Assembly (NCBI RefSeq): GCF_900292035.1
Contig: NZ_OMPO01000002.1
Location: 434,001-498,000 of the forward strand
DNA: 64,000 bases
Direction: 5' to 3'
Origin: Blastococcus sp. Marseille-P5729
GTDB lineage: Bacteria > Actinomycetota > Actinomycetes > Mycobacteriales > Antricoccaceae
This document shows, in pieces, positions 22,318-30,510 of this stretch. The stretch's first letter is position 1. Each line of letters starts with the position of its first letter. The notes beneath the pieces were generated by a model, which saw only the letters and a program-made list of their open reading frames with translations, did no database searches and was not told where the DNA came from. The position numbers and the translations under genes were made by a program.

Positions 22318-23430
22318 ATGCTGGTGCGAATGGACCTTCTGCCCACCCCGTTCGGCCAGGTCGAGCTGGCCCGCTACCCCACCCGTGCGAAGGATCTGCT
22401 GCGCGCGTTCGACGGCGCGGATGCGCATCTTCTCGACGAGGTAGCGCAGCGTCATCAGCAGGCGCAGTCGGTGCTGGTCGTCGGAGACCGCCACGGCGCC
22501 TTGACCACCGCGCTCGCTGAGCGGTTCGACGTGACCATGTGGAGCGACTCGGCGCTGTCGCGGATCGCGACGCGTGCCAACCTGGCCCGCGCGGGGCGTA
22601 CGGCGCTGCTGCCCGACCGGCTGCCCGAGCTGCGCTATGACCTGGTCGTCGTCCGGCCCGGCAAGGCGCGGGCGCTGCTCGAGCAGCAACTGTACGAGGT
22701 GGCCGGCCGCATCCAGCCGGGGACGCCGGTCGTCGTCGGCGAGATGGTCAAGCACCTGGGCCGCTGGATGACCGAGGCGCTGGAGCGCCAGATCGGCCCG
22801 ACGACGGCCAGCCTCGCGGCCCGCAAGGCCCGGCTGCTGCGCGCGACCCGGGACGCGCGGCGCGGCGATCCGCCGGCCTGGTCGACCTACGAGGCTCCCG
22901 GGGGCATCACCCTGCAGAACGCTCCCGGCACCTTCGCCTCCAGCGGGGTGGACGCCGGGGCCCGGCTGCTGCTCGAGCACCTCCCCGAGGGCCTGGGAGA
23001 CGCACGCGTGGTCGACCTCGGCTGCGGGAACGGCGTCCTCGCCATCGCATCAGCCGCGCGCAACCCCGAGGCCCGCTACCTGCTCGTCGACGAGTCGGCC
23101 GCCGCGGTCGCGAGCGCGCAGGCGTCGTGGCAGGCCAACCTTCCCGGCCGGCCAGTCGATCTGCTGCTCGCCGACGGGCTGAGCGACGCCGCGCCGGCAT
23201 CGGCGGACACGGTACTGTGCAACCCGCCCTTCCACGGCGGCACGACCGTCGACGAATGGCTCGGACGCCGCCTGCTCGACCAGGCGCATCGGGCACTGCG
23301 GCCCGGCGGCGAACTGTATGTCGTCGCCAACCGGCACCTGGCCCATCACCGCCATCTGCGGCAGACCTTCGCGCGGGTCGACGTGCTCGGCTCGGACCCC
23401 AGGTTCAGCGTGCTGCGCGCGGTCCGCTGA
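22318..23430 (+). CDS. RlmG/RsmC-type rRNA guanine-N2 methyltransferase
   Basis: This 370-residue protein has two Rossmann-like halves. The first is a degenerate N-terminal methyltransferase domain. The second is an active domain with motif I VVDLGCGNGVLAIAS (near residue 233) and the amino-methyltransferase motif CNPPFHGG (near 304), typical of RsmC/RlmG enzymes that methylate guanine N2 in 16S or 23S rRNA. The start is an ATG at 22318 behind an AGGTGA site; another ATG four codons later is possible. It is divergent from glmS and convergent with glmM. The target base cannot be assigned. Confidence 0.85.
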   Translation: MLVRMDLLPTPFGQVELARYPTRAKDLLRAFDGADAHLLDEVAQRHQQAQSVLVVGDRHGALTTALAERFDVTMWSDSALSRIATRANLARAGRTALLPDRLPELRYDLVVVRPGKARALLEQQLYEVAGRIQPGTPVVVGEMVKHLGRWMTEALERQIGPTTASLAARKARLLRATRDARRGDPPAWSTYEAPGGITLQNAPGTFASSGVDAGARLLLEHLPEGLGDARVVDLGCGNGVLAIASAARNPEARYLLVDESAAAVASAQASWQANLPGRPVDLLLADGLSDAAPASADTVLCNPPFHGGTTVDEWLGRRLLDQAHRALRPGGELYVVANRHLAHHRHLRQTFARVDVLGSDPRFSVLRAVR

Positions 23431-23457
23431 AGCCCTCAGCACGCGGCGCGACCGGCT

Positions 23458-24804
23458 TTACCGCGTCGCGGCCACCGAGTCGGCGACCTTGCGCGCCCCC
23501 CGCTCCGCCTGGTCCTCGCTCGGCGCCTCGACCATCCCCCGGACCAGTTGCTCGGTCCCGCTGGGACGCAGCAGGATCCGGCCGGCCCCGGCGAGCTCGA
23601 CCTCGGCGCGGCGGACCGCCTCGGCCACCGGACGGGCGGACGCCGCCCGCTCCCGGTCGGCGACCGGCACGTTGATCATCACCTGCGGCAGCCTCGTGAC
23701 GACCGAGCCGAGCTCGGCCAGGGTGCGGCCGGTCTGTGCCATCCGCGCCATCAGGTGCAGCGCGGTCAGGAGGCCGTCGCCGGTGGTCGCGTCCTTCAGG
23801 AACACCACGTGCCCGGACTGCTCCCCCCCGAGCGCCAGCCGGTCAGCGCGCAGCCGCTCCAGCACGTACCGGTCCCCGACCGCCGTGGTCGCGACCGAGA
23901 TGCCGTGCTCGGCCATGGCGTTGTGGAAGCCCAGGTTGCTCATGACGGTGGCGACGACCGTGTCGTCGGTGAGCTCCCCGGCCTCCTTGAGCCCGATCGC
24001 GCAGATCGCGAGGATCTGGTCGCCGTCGATGTCCTTGCCGGCGGCGTCCACCGCGAGGCAGCGGTCGGCGTCGCCGTCGTGCGCGATGCCGAGATCCGCG
24101 CCGTGCTCGACGACCGCGGCGCGCAGCGAGTCCAGATGGGTGGAGCCGACCCCGTCGTTGATGTTGGTGCCGTTCGGCTCGGCGCCCATGACGACCACGT
24201 CGGCCCCGGCGCGCCGGTAGGCCTCGGGCGCGATCAGAGACGAGGCGCCGTGGGCGCAGTCGACGACGACCTTCAGTCCCGACAGGTCGGCGGGGACCGC
24301 GGTGAGTAGGTGATCGGCGTACGCCGCGGCGCCCTCGGCGTGATCGGTGACGCGGCCGACGTCGGCCCCCGTCGGACGCTGCCACGGTGCGTCGTCGTCG
24401 AGGATCAGCGCCTCGATCTCTGCCTCGGTGTCGTCGGGAAGCTTGTGGCCGCCGGCGGCGAAGATCTTGATGCCGTTGTCGGGCATCGGGTTGTGGCTCG
24501 CCGACAGCATCACGCCCAGATCGGCGCGGAAGTGTGCGGTCAGGAAGGCAAGCGCCGGCGTGGGCAGCATCCCGACGCGGATGACGTCGGCGCCGGCGGA
24601 GGTGAGCCCTGCGACGACCGCTCCCTCCAGCATCTCGCCGCTGGCGCGCCCGTCACGGCCGATGACCGCCACCGGACGGCGGTCCTGCACGTCGCGCAGC
24701 AGCACCCGCGCCGCCGCCTCTCCGACGCGCAGCGCCAGCGACGGGGTCAGCAGATCGCCGTTAGCCAGCCCGCGCACCCCGTCGGTGCCGAACAGTCTTC
24801 CCAT
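23458..24804 (-). CDS. glmM: Phosphoglucosamine mutase
   Basis: GlmM converts glucosamine-6-phosphate to glucosamine-1-phosphate for UDP-GlcNAc synthesis. The 448-residue protein begins [12 protein letters not shown], has the phosphoserine loop [15 protein letters not shown] (Ser103), the metal loop AHDGDADRC and the C-terminal phosphate-binding [11 protein letters not shown]. It lies downstream of rplM-rpsI on the same strand, separated by a strong hairpin, and works in the same pathway as glmS 2.6 kb away. Confidence 0.97.
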   Translation of the reverse strand: MGRLFGTDGVRGLANGDLLTPSLALRVGEAAARVLLRDVQDRRPVAVIGRDGRASGEMLEGAVVAGLTSAGADVIRVGMLPTPALAFLTAHFRADLGVMLSASHNPMPDNGIKIFAAGGHKLPDDTEAEIEALILDDDAPWQRPTGADVGRVTDHAEGAAAYADHLLTAVPADLSGLKVVVDCAHGASSLIAPEAYRRAGADVVVMGAEPNGTNINDGVGSTHLDSLRAAVVEHGADLGIAHDGDADRCLAVDAAGKDIDGDQILAICAIGLKEAGELTDDTVVATVMSNLGFHNAMAEHGISVATTAVGDRYVLERLRADRLALGGEQSGHVVFLKDATTGDGLLTALHLMARMAQTGRTLAELGSVVTRLPQVMINVPVADRERAASARPVAEAVRRAEVELAGAGRILLRPSGTEQLVRGMVEAPSEDQAERGARKVADSVAATR

Positions 24805-24832
24805 GTGCCTCGTCCTTTCCGGGCCCGAGTAC

Positions 24833-24870
24833 GACCGGAGGGGGCGTCCTGGTGGACACCCCCTCCGGTC
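24833..24870 (-). terminator. Hairpin between rpsI and glmM
   Basis: The arms GACCGGAGGGGG (24833-24844) and CCCCCTCCGGTC (24859-24870) are perfect inverted copies. An inner 4-bp extension GTCC/GGAC sits behind one mismatch and leaves a TGGT loop. It begins 9 bases after the rpsI stop. It could terminate the rplM-rpsI message or attenuate read-through into glmM. Confidence 0.82.
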
Positions 24871-24879
24871 TCGTAGCTC

Positions 24880-25284
24880 TTAGCGCTTGCTGTACTGCGG
24901 AGCCTTGCGGGCCTTCTTCAAGCCGTACTTCTTGCGCTCCTTCACCCGCGGGTCGCGGGTGAGGAAGCCGGCCTTCTTCAACGGCGGGCGGTCCTCGGAC
25001 TCCAGCTCGGTCAGCGCGCGGGCGATCCCCAGTCGCAGGGCACCGGCCTGGCCAGTGATGCCGCCGCCCTTGAGCAGGGCGATGACGTCGTACTGGTCTT
25101 CCTTCTCCAGCGTGACGAAGGGCTCCTTGATGAGCTGCTGGTGGACCTTGTTCGGGAAGTAGTTCTCCAGCTCGCGGCCGTTCAGCGAGAACTTGCCGGT
25201 GCCGGGCACCAGGCGGACGCGAACGATGGCCTCCTTGCGGCGGCCGACGGTCTGTACCGGCTTGTCAGCGAAAGCAGTGGTCAT
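24880..25284 (-). CDS. rpsI: 30S ribosomal protein S9
   Basis: S9 is a small-subunit protein whose C-terminal tail reaches the P-site tRNA. The 134-residue protein has the family core [38 protein letters not shown] and the basic end [17 protein letters not shown], where the last Lys-Arg contacts tRNA. It lies 28 bases after rplM in the universal rplM-rpsI pair. Confidence 0.98.
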   Translation of the reverse strand: MTTAFADKPVQTVGRRKEAIVRVRLVPGTGKFSLNGRELENYFPNKVHQQLIKEPFVTLEKEDQYDVIALLKGGGITGQAGALRLGIARALTELESEDRPPLKKAGFLTRDPRVKERKKYGLKKARKAPQYSKR

Positions 25285-25312
25285 GCGTGTATCCCTCGAA
25301 TCTCGCCGGCGC

Positions 25313-25759
25313 CTACTGGGCGACCTGGTCGATGGTGAAGACCTGTGGGTTCTGCGCCGCGTGCGGGTGCTCCGAGCCGGCGTACACCTTCAGCTTGCGG
25401 ATCTGCTTGGCGCCCATCTTGTTGTGCGGCAGCATGCCCTTGACGGCCTTCTCGATGACCCGCTCGGGCCGGGCGCCCTCGAGGACCTCGCCGTAGGTGC
25501 GCGACTTCAAGCCGCCCGGGTGGCCGGAGTGCCGGTAGTCGAGCTTCTGGTCACGCTTGTTACCGGTCAGCGCGACCTTCTCGGCGTTGATCACGACGAC
25601 GAAGTCGCCGGTGTCGACGTGCGGGGCGTACTGCGGCTTGTGCTTGCCGCGCAGCAGGCTCGCTGCGTGCGTGGCAAGACGACCGAGGACGACGTCCTTG
25701 GCATCGATGACATGCCAGACGCGAGTGACCTCGCCGGGCTTCGGGCTGTACGTACGCAC
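25313..25759 (-). CDS. rplM: 50S ribosomal protein L13
   Basis: L13 is an early-assembly large-subunit protein. The 148-residue product starts [19 protein letters not shown], then has [18 protein letters not shown] and the [12 protein letters not shown] signature. The open frame extends far upstream, but the GTG at 25759 gives the canonical start and has an AAGAGG site. It is preceded by a roughly 210-base leader from a near-consensus promoter at 25976-26004. Confidence 0.97.
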   Translation of the reverse strand: MRTYSPKPGEVTRVWHVIDAKDVVLGRLATHAASLLRGKHKPQYAPHVDTGDFVVVINAEKVALTGNKRDQKLDYRHSGHPGGLKSRTYGEVLEGARPERVIEKAVKGMLPHNKMGAKQIRKLKVYAGSEHPHAAQNPQVFTIDQVAQ

Positions 25760-25975
25760 TTGAACTGCCTCTTCGCTACCTCGTGTGGAGACCTGCCGGG
25801 CGCAGTGGTCTCGCCTTGACGAACTCTTTTGGTGGCCGGGCGCCGAACGGATGAACAGGGCGCTACGTGCAGGCCACTGTGCAATGTGTCGGCGCAAGGC
25901 GCGGGTCGTGCGGTTGCCGCGACCCGGCGGCGGAGAGCACCCCACGCGCACAATTGGCCAACGGACCGACGATTT
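25760..25975 (-). promoter_or_regulatory. Long structured 5' leader of rplM-rpsI
   Basis: The distance from the predicted start site (about 25969) to the rplM GTG is about 210 bases without an obvious reading frame. It includes a hairpin with arms CGGGTCG (25902-25908) and CGACCCG (25920-25926) and an inner CGG/CCG pair. Ribosomal protein leaders of this length often bind a ribosomal protein for autoregulation, but no known motif was recognised. Confidence 0.5.
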
Positions 25976-26004
25976 ACTTTACAGGCTGGCCAGGAATCGG
26001 TCAA
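25976..26004 (-). promoter_or_regulatory. Sigma-A-type promoter of rplM-rpsI
   Basis: On the minus strand TTGACC (26004-25999), a 17-base spacer and TAAAGT (25981-25976) make a near-consensus housekeeping promoter. The infA promoter in this window shares the same -10 and spacing. Confidence 0.82.
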
Positions 26005-26064
26005 AGCGCTGCCGAAGCCTCTTGGGTGGCCTCCCTCACCCCAGCGACCGCCGTGGCGCGGGGC

Positions 26065-26070
26065 TAAGGT
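26065..26070 (+). promoter_or_regulatory. -10 box TAAGGT of leaderless moeA
   Basis: TAAGGT lies seven bases before the moeA ATG at 26078 with no ribosome-binding site between them, so the moeA-moaC-moaB transcript probably begins at the start codon. Confidence 0.62.
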
Positions 26071-26077
26071 CGACAGC

Positions 26078-27301
26078 ATGCCGCCTTCCCTGATGCCCGT
26101 CGACCAGTATGCCGACGTGGTTCGCGACCTGCTGGGCGTGGCCACTCCCACGCCGGTCCCGCTGGCGGAGGCGGATGGCCTGGTCCTCGCCGCGGACCTC
26201 GTCGCCGAGGTGCCGCTGCCGACCTTCGCCAACTCCGCGATGGACGGGTACGCGGTACGCCACAGCGACCTGGCAGCCGCCGGGCCCACCACCTTGCCGG
26301 TGTGCGCCGACATCCCGGCCGGACGCATCGACGTCCCGCCGCTGGCCCCGGGCAGTGCGGCGCGGATCATGACCGGTGCGCCGGTGCCCGACGGCGCCGA
26401 CACTGTGATCCCGGTCGAGTTCACCGATGCCTCGGCCACCGGGGACGCGCCCGCCGAGGTGACCTTCCTCGAGACCGTCGAGCGAGGCCGACACGTGCGG
26501 CCGCGTGGCGAGGAGGCCGAGACCGGTGATGTCCTGCTGAGCGCCGGAACCGCGCTCACCCCGCCCGCGCTGGGGCTGGCCGCCGCGGCGGGCCATGCAA
26601 CCGTGCTGGCCTACCCGCGCCCGCGGGTGCTGGTGCTCTCGACCGGCAGCGAGCTGGTGACTCCGGGGCGGCCGTTGCAGCACGGGCAGATCTACGAGTC
26701 GAACTCTGTCGTCCTGGTCAGCGCCCTGGAGCGGATCGGCGCCCGCGCCCGCGCGCTCCAGCTGGTCGAGGACGACGTCGAGACCTTCCACCGCCGGCTG
26801 CGGGACGAGGCTGCGGACGCCGACCTGATCGTGACCAGCGGCGGCGTCAGCGCCGGAGCCTTCGAGGTCGTCAAGGAGGCGCTGGAGGGCGCGGTGGAGT
26901 TCGTGAAGACGGGGATGCAGCCGGGCATGCCGCAAGGTTGCGGCCGGTTCGAGGGGACGCCGATCGTGACGCTACCCGGCAACCCGGTGAGCGTCTACGT
27001 GTCGTTCGAGGTCTATCTGCGCGGCGCGCTGCTGGCCTGGATGGGCTGCGCGGACACGGAGCGGCCCGGGTTCGTCGGCACCTGGAAGGGCCCACGGCAG
27101 GGCTCCCCGGCCGACAAGCGGCAGTTCCTCCGGGGCGTGTGCGACGTCCCCGAGGGGACCGTCACGCCGGTCGGCGCTCCCCCGTCGCACCTGCTGGCCG
27201 CGCTGGCGCGCGCCAACTGCCTGGTCGTCATCCCCGAGGGCCAGGCCTCGGTGAGCCCGGGCGACGACGTCGAGATCTGGCTGCTGGACTCCGCCCTCTA
27301 G
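26078..27301 (+). CDS. moeA: Molybdopterin molybdenumtransferase MoeA
   Basis: MoeA inserts molybdenum into adenylylated molybdopterin. The 407-residue protein has all its landmarks: AMDGYAVR near residue 53, GSAARIMTGAPVPDGADTVIP, STGSELVTPG and the MoCF-fold loop TSGGVSAGAFEVV, with PGNPVSVYVSFEVYLRG and a C-terminal beta domain. The ATG at 26078 is behind a leaderless-type -10 box. moaC follows 17 bases later and moaB overlaps moaC, forming a molybdenum cofactor operon. It is divergent from rplM. Confidence 0.96.
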   Translation: MPPSLMPVDQYADVVRDLLGVATPTPVPLAEADGLVLAADLVAEVPLPTFANSAMDGYAVRHSDLAAAGPTTLPVCADIPAGRIDVPPLAPGSAARIMTGAPVPDGADTVIPVEFTDASATGDAPAEVTFLETVERGRHVRPRGEEAETGDVLLSAGTALTPPALGLAAAAGHATVLAYPRPRVLVLSTGSELVTPGRPLQHGQIYESNSVVLVSALERIGARARALQLVEDDVETFHRRLRDEAADADLIVTSGGVSAGAFEVVKEALEGAVEFVKTGMQPGMPQGCGRFEGTPIVTLPGNPVSVYVSFEVYLRGALLAWMGCADTERPGFVGTWKGPRQGSPADKRQFLRGVCDVPEGTVTPVGAPPSHLLAALARANCLVVIPEGQASVSPGDDVEIWLLDSAL

Positions 27302-27318
27302 TGCCAGAAAGGAACCCC

Positions 27319-27789
27319 ATGAGCGAGCTCACGCACGTCGACTCCAGCGGGCAGGCCCGCATGGTGGACGTCTCCGGCAAGGAGGTCACCGCCCGGCAGG
27401 CCACCGCCACCGCGCGGCTGCTGACCACGCCCGACGTCGTCGCGCTGCTGCGCGGGGAGGGCGTGCCCAAGGGCGACGCGCTGGCGGTTGCGCGGGTCGC
27501 CGGCATCGCCGCCGCGAAGCGCACCCCGGGTCTCATTCCGCTGTGCCACCCGATCGCGATCCACTCGGTGAAGGTCGAGCTCGAGGTGGTGGACGACGGG
27601 GTGCTGATCAGCGCCACCGTGCGCACCGCCGACCGCACCGGCATCGAGATGGAGGCGCTGACCAGCGCGGCCGTGGCCGGCTTGAACCTCATAGACATGG
27701 TGAAGGCGGTCGATCCTGCCGCGAGCATCACCGACGTCCGCGTCGAGCAGAAGCTCGGCGGCAAGACCGGCCAATGGAATCGAGCATGA
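27319..27789 (+). CDS. moaC: Cyclic pyranopterin monophosphate synthase MoaC
   Basis: MoaC, with the radical SAM enzyme MoaA, converts GTP to cyclic pyranopterin monophosphate. The 156-residue protein has the MVDVSGKEVTARQA start, the LIPLCHP active-site motif near residue 74 and the ending MVKAVDPAASITDVRVEQKLGGKTG. The ATG at 27319 has an AGAAAGGA site. moaA is not in this window. Confidence 0.97.
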   Translation: MSELTHVDSSGQARMVDVSGKEVTARQATATARLLTTPDVVALLRGEGVPKGDALAVARVAGIAAAKRTPGLIPLCHPIAIHSVKVELEVVDDGVLISATVRTADRTGIEMEALTSAAVAGLNLIDMVKAVDPAASITDVRVEQKLGGKTGQWNRA

Positions 27790-28283
27790 GTACCGAGAAG
27801 CTGACCGGCCAGGCGGTCGTCATCACCGCATCGAACCGCGCGAACGCCGGCGTGTACGAGGACGAGAGTGGGGCGCTGCTGGAGCGCGAGCTGAGCGGCC
27901 TGGGGCTGACCGTGCGTCGGGAGGTGCTCCCCGACGACCTGACCCGCCTTGGTGACGCGCTGCGTCAGGCGGTGGCGGAGGGCGTGGATCTGGTGCTGAC
28001 GACCGGCGGCACCGGCCTCACGCCCAGCGACGTCACGCCGGAGGCGACCGCCGCGGTGATCGAGCGGCCGGCTCCAGGGCTGGCCGAGGCGATCCGGGCG
28101 TACGGCGCTCCCAAGGTGCCGACCGCCGTCCTCTCCCGCGGGCTTGCGGGAGTAGCCGGCCGCACCCTGATCGTCAACCTGCCCGGGTCCACCGGCGGCG
28201 TCCGCGACGGCCTGCAGGTGCTGCGGCCGCTGCTGCCGCACATCCTCAGCCAGCTGGCCGGTGGCGACCACGCGCGCGACTGA
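27786..28283 (+). CDS. moaB: MogA/MoaB-type molybdopterin adenylyltransferase
   Basis: The family adenylylates molybdopterin before MoeA inserts the metal. The 165-residue protein has the MoCF fold with VVITASNRANAG, the TTGGTGLTPSDVTPEAT phosphate loop near residues 72-88 and LPGSTGGVRDGL near the end. The start overlaps the moaC stop in ATGA; an ATG four codons upstream is also in frame. A strong hairpin follows the stop. MogA and MoaB cannot be separated by eye. Confidence 0.92.
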   Translation: MSTEKLTGQAVVITASNRANAGVYEDESGALLERELSGLGLTVRREVLPDDLTRLGDALRQAVAEGVDLVLTTGGTGLTPSDVTPEATAAVIERPAPGLAEAIRAYGAPKVPTAVLSRGLAGVAGRTLIVNLPGSTGGVRDGLQVLRPLLPHILSQLAGGDHARD

Positions 28284-28300
28284 ACCGGCCGACGAGAGCG

Positions 28301-28334
28301 AGAGGGTGGGTGACCAGCAGGTCACCCACCCTCT
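28301..28334 (+). terminator. Terminator after the moeA-moaC-moaB operon
   Basis: The arms GAGGGTGGGTGACC (28302-28315) and GGTCACCCACCCTC (28320-28333) are perfect, with an AGCA loop and one more A-T pair outside. A short TT follows. It lies 18 bases after the moaB stop and just outside the IS481-type element. Confidence 0.88.
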
Positions 28335-28342
28335 TGATCGCG

Positions 28343-28348
28343 GCTAGC
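28343..28348. repeat. Left target-site duplication GCTAGC
   Basis: GCTAGC directly precedes the TG end of the element and recurs at 31202-31207 directly after its CA end. The form NCTAGN is the reported 6-bp target of IS481. The sequence is itself palindromic. Confidence 0.8.
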
Positions 28349-28377
28349 TGTACTAACCGGGGACGTTGATCGAAGAC
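28349..28377 (+). repeat. Left terminal inverted repeat of the IS481-type element
   Basis: Starting TGTACTAACCGGGGACGTTG, this 29-bp end matches the right end in inverted orientation at 25 positions. It stops one base before the tetR stop codon. Confidence 0.85.
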
Positions 28378-28929
28378 TTACGCGAAGAGTTGCCGAGCGG
28401 CGCGGCGGGCGAGATCGTCTGTTTGAAGATCGGGGGTAGCGCCTTCGGCTGCAAGGGATGCAAGCCCGTGAACCAGGGACCAGGCCACGTGCGCTGCTTC
28501 CGAGGTTGTCAGGTGTGCCCTGCGTTCTGCGGGTATTGATTCGACGCCTGCCATAAGCGCCTCCATCGAGGATGCCCGGGCTGCACTCAACTCACCGTCA
28601 TCGGCGTGGAGCAGCTCCGGCCTGTGCATCACGGCGTAGTGGCCAGGGTGCTCACGTGCGAACCTGACGTACGCGACTGCTGCCTCGTCGAAGCCACCAG
28701 CCGTGGCTGCGGCCACATCGGCGGCAAGCAGGCGCAGACCTTGCGCGGCTAGCGCCGTGAGCAGGCCTCGTCGATCGCCGAAATGATGCGCGGGTGCGCC
28801 ATGCGAGACCCCGGCCCGACGGGCAAGCTCGCGCAGCGACAGTGAACTGGGTCCAACCTCGTCGATCATCTGCGCCGACTCGTCGAGGAGTGCTCGTCTT
28901 AGGTCGCCGTGGTGATATCCGTCGCTCAT
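28378..28929 (-). CDS. TetR-family regulator carried by the IS481-type element
   Basis: This 183-residue protein has a TetR N-terminal domain with HHGDLRRALLDESAQMI and the helix-turn-helix LSLRELARRAGVSHGAPAHHFGDRRGLL. The C-terminal domain resembles the TetR_C WHG-type sensor domain, with HPGHYAVMHRPEL. The ATG at 28929 is chosen because TAGGGT lies six bases upstream, giving a leaderless start. It is divergent from the DoxX-like gene across 83 bases of AT-richer palindromic DNA, so it probably controls that gene and through it the transposase. Its stop codon touches the left inverted repeat. Confidence 0.88.
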   Translation of the reverse strand: MSDGYHHGDLRRALLDESAQMIDEVGPSSLSLRELARRAGVSHGAPAHHFGDRRGLLTALAAQGLRLLAADVAAATAGGFDEAAVAYVRFAREHPGHYAVMHRPELLHADDGELSAARASSMEALMAGVESIPAERRAHLTTSEAAHVAWSLVHGLASLAAEGATPDLQTDDLARRAARQLFA

Positions 28930-28935
28930 GACCAC

Positions 28936-29001
28936 ACCCTATGAGTTCGATCTAGGCATCGACCAGATCAAAGGCTAGCCTGATCTAGTCATTGTCTAGA
29001 T
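28936..29001. promoter_or_regulatory. Divergent tetR/doxX control region with palindromes
   Basis: The region holds the tetR -10 TAGGGT (28941-28936 on the minus strand), GATCT-N11-AGATC (28949-28969), the palindrome AGGCTAGCCT (28972-28981) and ATCTAG-N7-CTAGAT (28983-29001), the last only 11 bases before the doxX ATG. GATCTAG occurs twice. One or more of these are likely TetR operators. Confidence 0.65.
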
Positions 29002-29012
29002 AGGGAGTTCCC

Positions 29013-29468
29013 ATGGCACCTTTGATCGTCCTACTCGTCTTCACAACTCTTGCCCGAGCGGTGGGGGCGCTGGGCGTCGGCTACGTCGCCTCCTGGCCCG
29101 CCGCCACGGCTGTGGGGCTGGCTGCCATGTTCATCGTGACCGGCGCCAGCCACTTCTTCCCTGCACGGCGGGCAGGGCTCATCGCCATCGTCCCACCGGC
29201 TCTCAAGCATCCCGCCGCGCTGGTCGCACTCACCGGCGTGCTCGAGCTGCTGGGTGCCGTCGCCCTTCTCGTTCCTCCCGAGGCGGGACAGCTGCGCGTG
29301 GCAGCAGCGCTCAGTCTGGCCGTGCTGCTGTTCGTGATGTTCCCCGCGAATGTCTACGCGTCACAAGCCCGTAGGTCTGAGCACTCACCCAACACGCCCC
29401 TGCCGCAGCGAACGGCGATGCAGTGCGTCTTCATCGCGGCGACACTCTTCGTGGCTCTGGCTTCATGA
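29013..29468 (+). CDS. DoxX-like membrane protein
   Basis: This 151-residue protein has four hydrophobic segments and the DoxX-family layout, with GLAAMFIVTGASHFF near residue 38 and LLFVMFPANVYAS near residue 108. DoxX-family proteins are small membrane proteins linked to redox and thiol stress in some bacteria, with no firm biochemical role. It starts at an ATG behind GGGAG. Its stop overlaps the transposase ATG (ATGA), so the two are translated from one message. The divergent TetR gene is its likely regulator. Confidence 0.75.
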   Translation: MAPLIVLLVFTTLARAVGALGVGYVASWPAATAVGLAAMFIVTGASHFFPARRAGLIAIVPPALKHPAALVALTGVLELLGAVALLVPPEAGQLRVAAALSLAVLLFVMFPANVYASQARRSEHSPNTPLPQRTAMQCVFIAATLFVALAS

Positions 29469-30510
29469 CACGAGGACATCACGCCAACGCCGCTCTCACG
29501 CCCCGACACCGACTCAAGGTCGCCCGTCTCGTCGCCGACGACGGCTGGCCGATCAGTGAAGTCGCCGCGCGGTTCCAAGTGTCATGGCCGACCGTGAAGC
29601 GATGGGTCGACCGCTACCTGGTCGGCGAGTCCATGCAGGACCGGTCGTCGCGCCCGAGGACTTCGCCGAACAAGACCCGAAGTCGGTGACGAAGCGCTGC
29701 GTGAGCCTTCGAATGCGACTGCGGGAAGGGCCCGTTCAGCTCGCTTCCCGACTCGACATCGCACCGTCCACCGTGCATCGCATCCTCACCACAGCGCGCC
29801 TGAACCGGTTGTCCTACGTGGACCGCGCCACCGGTGAGCCCGTCCGCCGGTACGAGCACCCTCACCCCGGGTCGCTGGTTCACGTGGACGTGAAGAAGGT
29901 CGGGAACATCCCTGACGGTGGCGGTTGGCGGTACGTCGGCCGCCGCCAAGGCGAGAAGAACCGCGCCGCCACGCCAGGCAAGCCACGCAACCAGTACGGC
30001 GGCCCGAAACTCGGGTACGCGTTCGTCCACACCGTCATCGACGACCACTCCCGCGTCGCATACACCGAGGTCCGCGACGACGAGACCGCCATCACTGCCG
30101 TCGCCGTCCTTCGCCGGGCGGTGCAGTGGTTCGCCGGCCATGGCGTCACCATCGAGCGGGTGCTGTCGGACAACGGTGGGGCGTACCGCTCGCACCTGTG
30201 GCGCGACACCTGCCATGGCCTGTCGATCACGCCGAAACGGACCCGCCCGTACCGCCCGCAGACCAATGGGAAGGTGGAGCGCTTCCACCGGACGATGGCC
30301 GACGGGTGGGCCTACGCCCGCTGCTACACCAGCGAGCAAGAACGCCGCGACGCGCTCGAGCCGTGGCTAGGGCACTACAACGAAGTGCGACCGCATACCG
30401 CGTGCGGTAACCAGCCGCCACACACCAAACTCAGAGCGGCTGGCTACTCTTCGGTGACTTCGACGCCCACGCCGGGCGGCTCCTCGGTGAAGAACTCGGG
30501 GTCCGAGTAG
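29465..30510 (+). pseudogene. IS481-family transposase, frame broken by one base
   Basis: The first frame (29465-29689) encodes the N-terminal helix-turn-helix, with HANAALTPRHRLKVARLV and VKRWVDRYLV, ending SSRPRTSPNKT before a wrong-frame stop. The second frame (visible to 30510) continues PKSVTKRCVSLRMRL and carries the DDE core: HVDVKKVGN, VLSDNGGAY and ERFHRT. Adding one C to the CCC at 29676-29678 restores a single frame of about 348 codons. IS481 transposases are normally one frame and no slippery heptamer is seen, so this is best read as a deletion or sequence error. The last codons run into the 3' end of the opposite-strand abiV-like gene. Confidence 0.85.

Noticed and set aside
15377-25892. 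15-base identity TGTGCAATGTGTCGG at 15377-15391 (tetR operator edge) and 25878-25892 (rplM leader)
   Set aside because: A few chance 15-mer matches are expected in 64 kb, and the second copy lacks the inverted half, so a shared operator is not supported.
28349-28377. Tn3-type 38-bp inverted repeats
   Set aside because: The matching region including flanks is 38 bp long, but it does not begin with GGGG and there is no Tn3 transposase or resolvase. The outer bases are the GCTAGC target duplication.
29660-29690. Programmed ribosomal frameshift in the transposase
   Set aside because: The overlap lacks an A-rich or other slippery heptamer and a downstream stimulatory hairpin, and IS481 transposases are normally single-frame. 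A lost C explains the data more simply.
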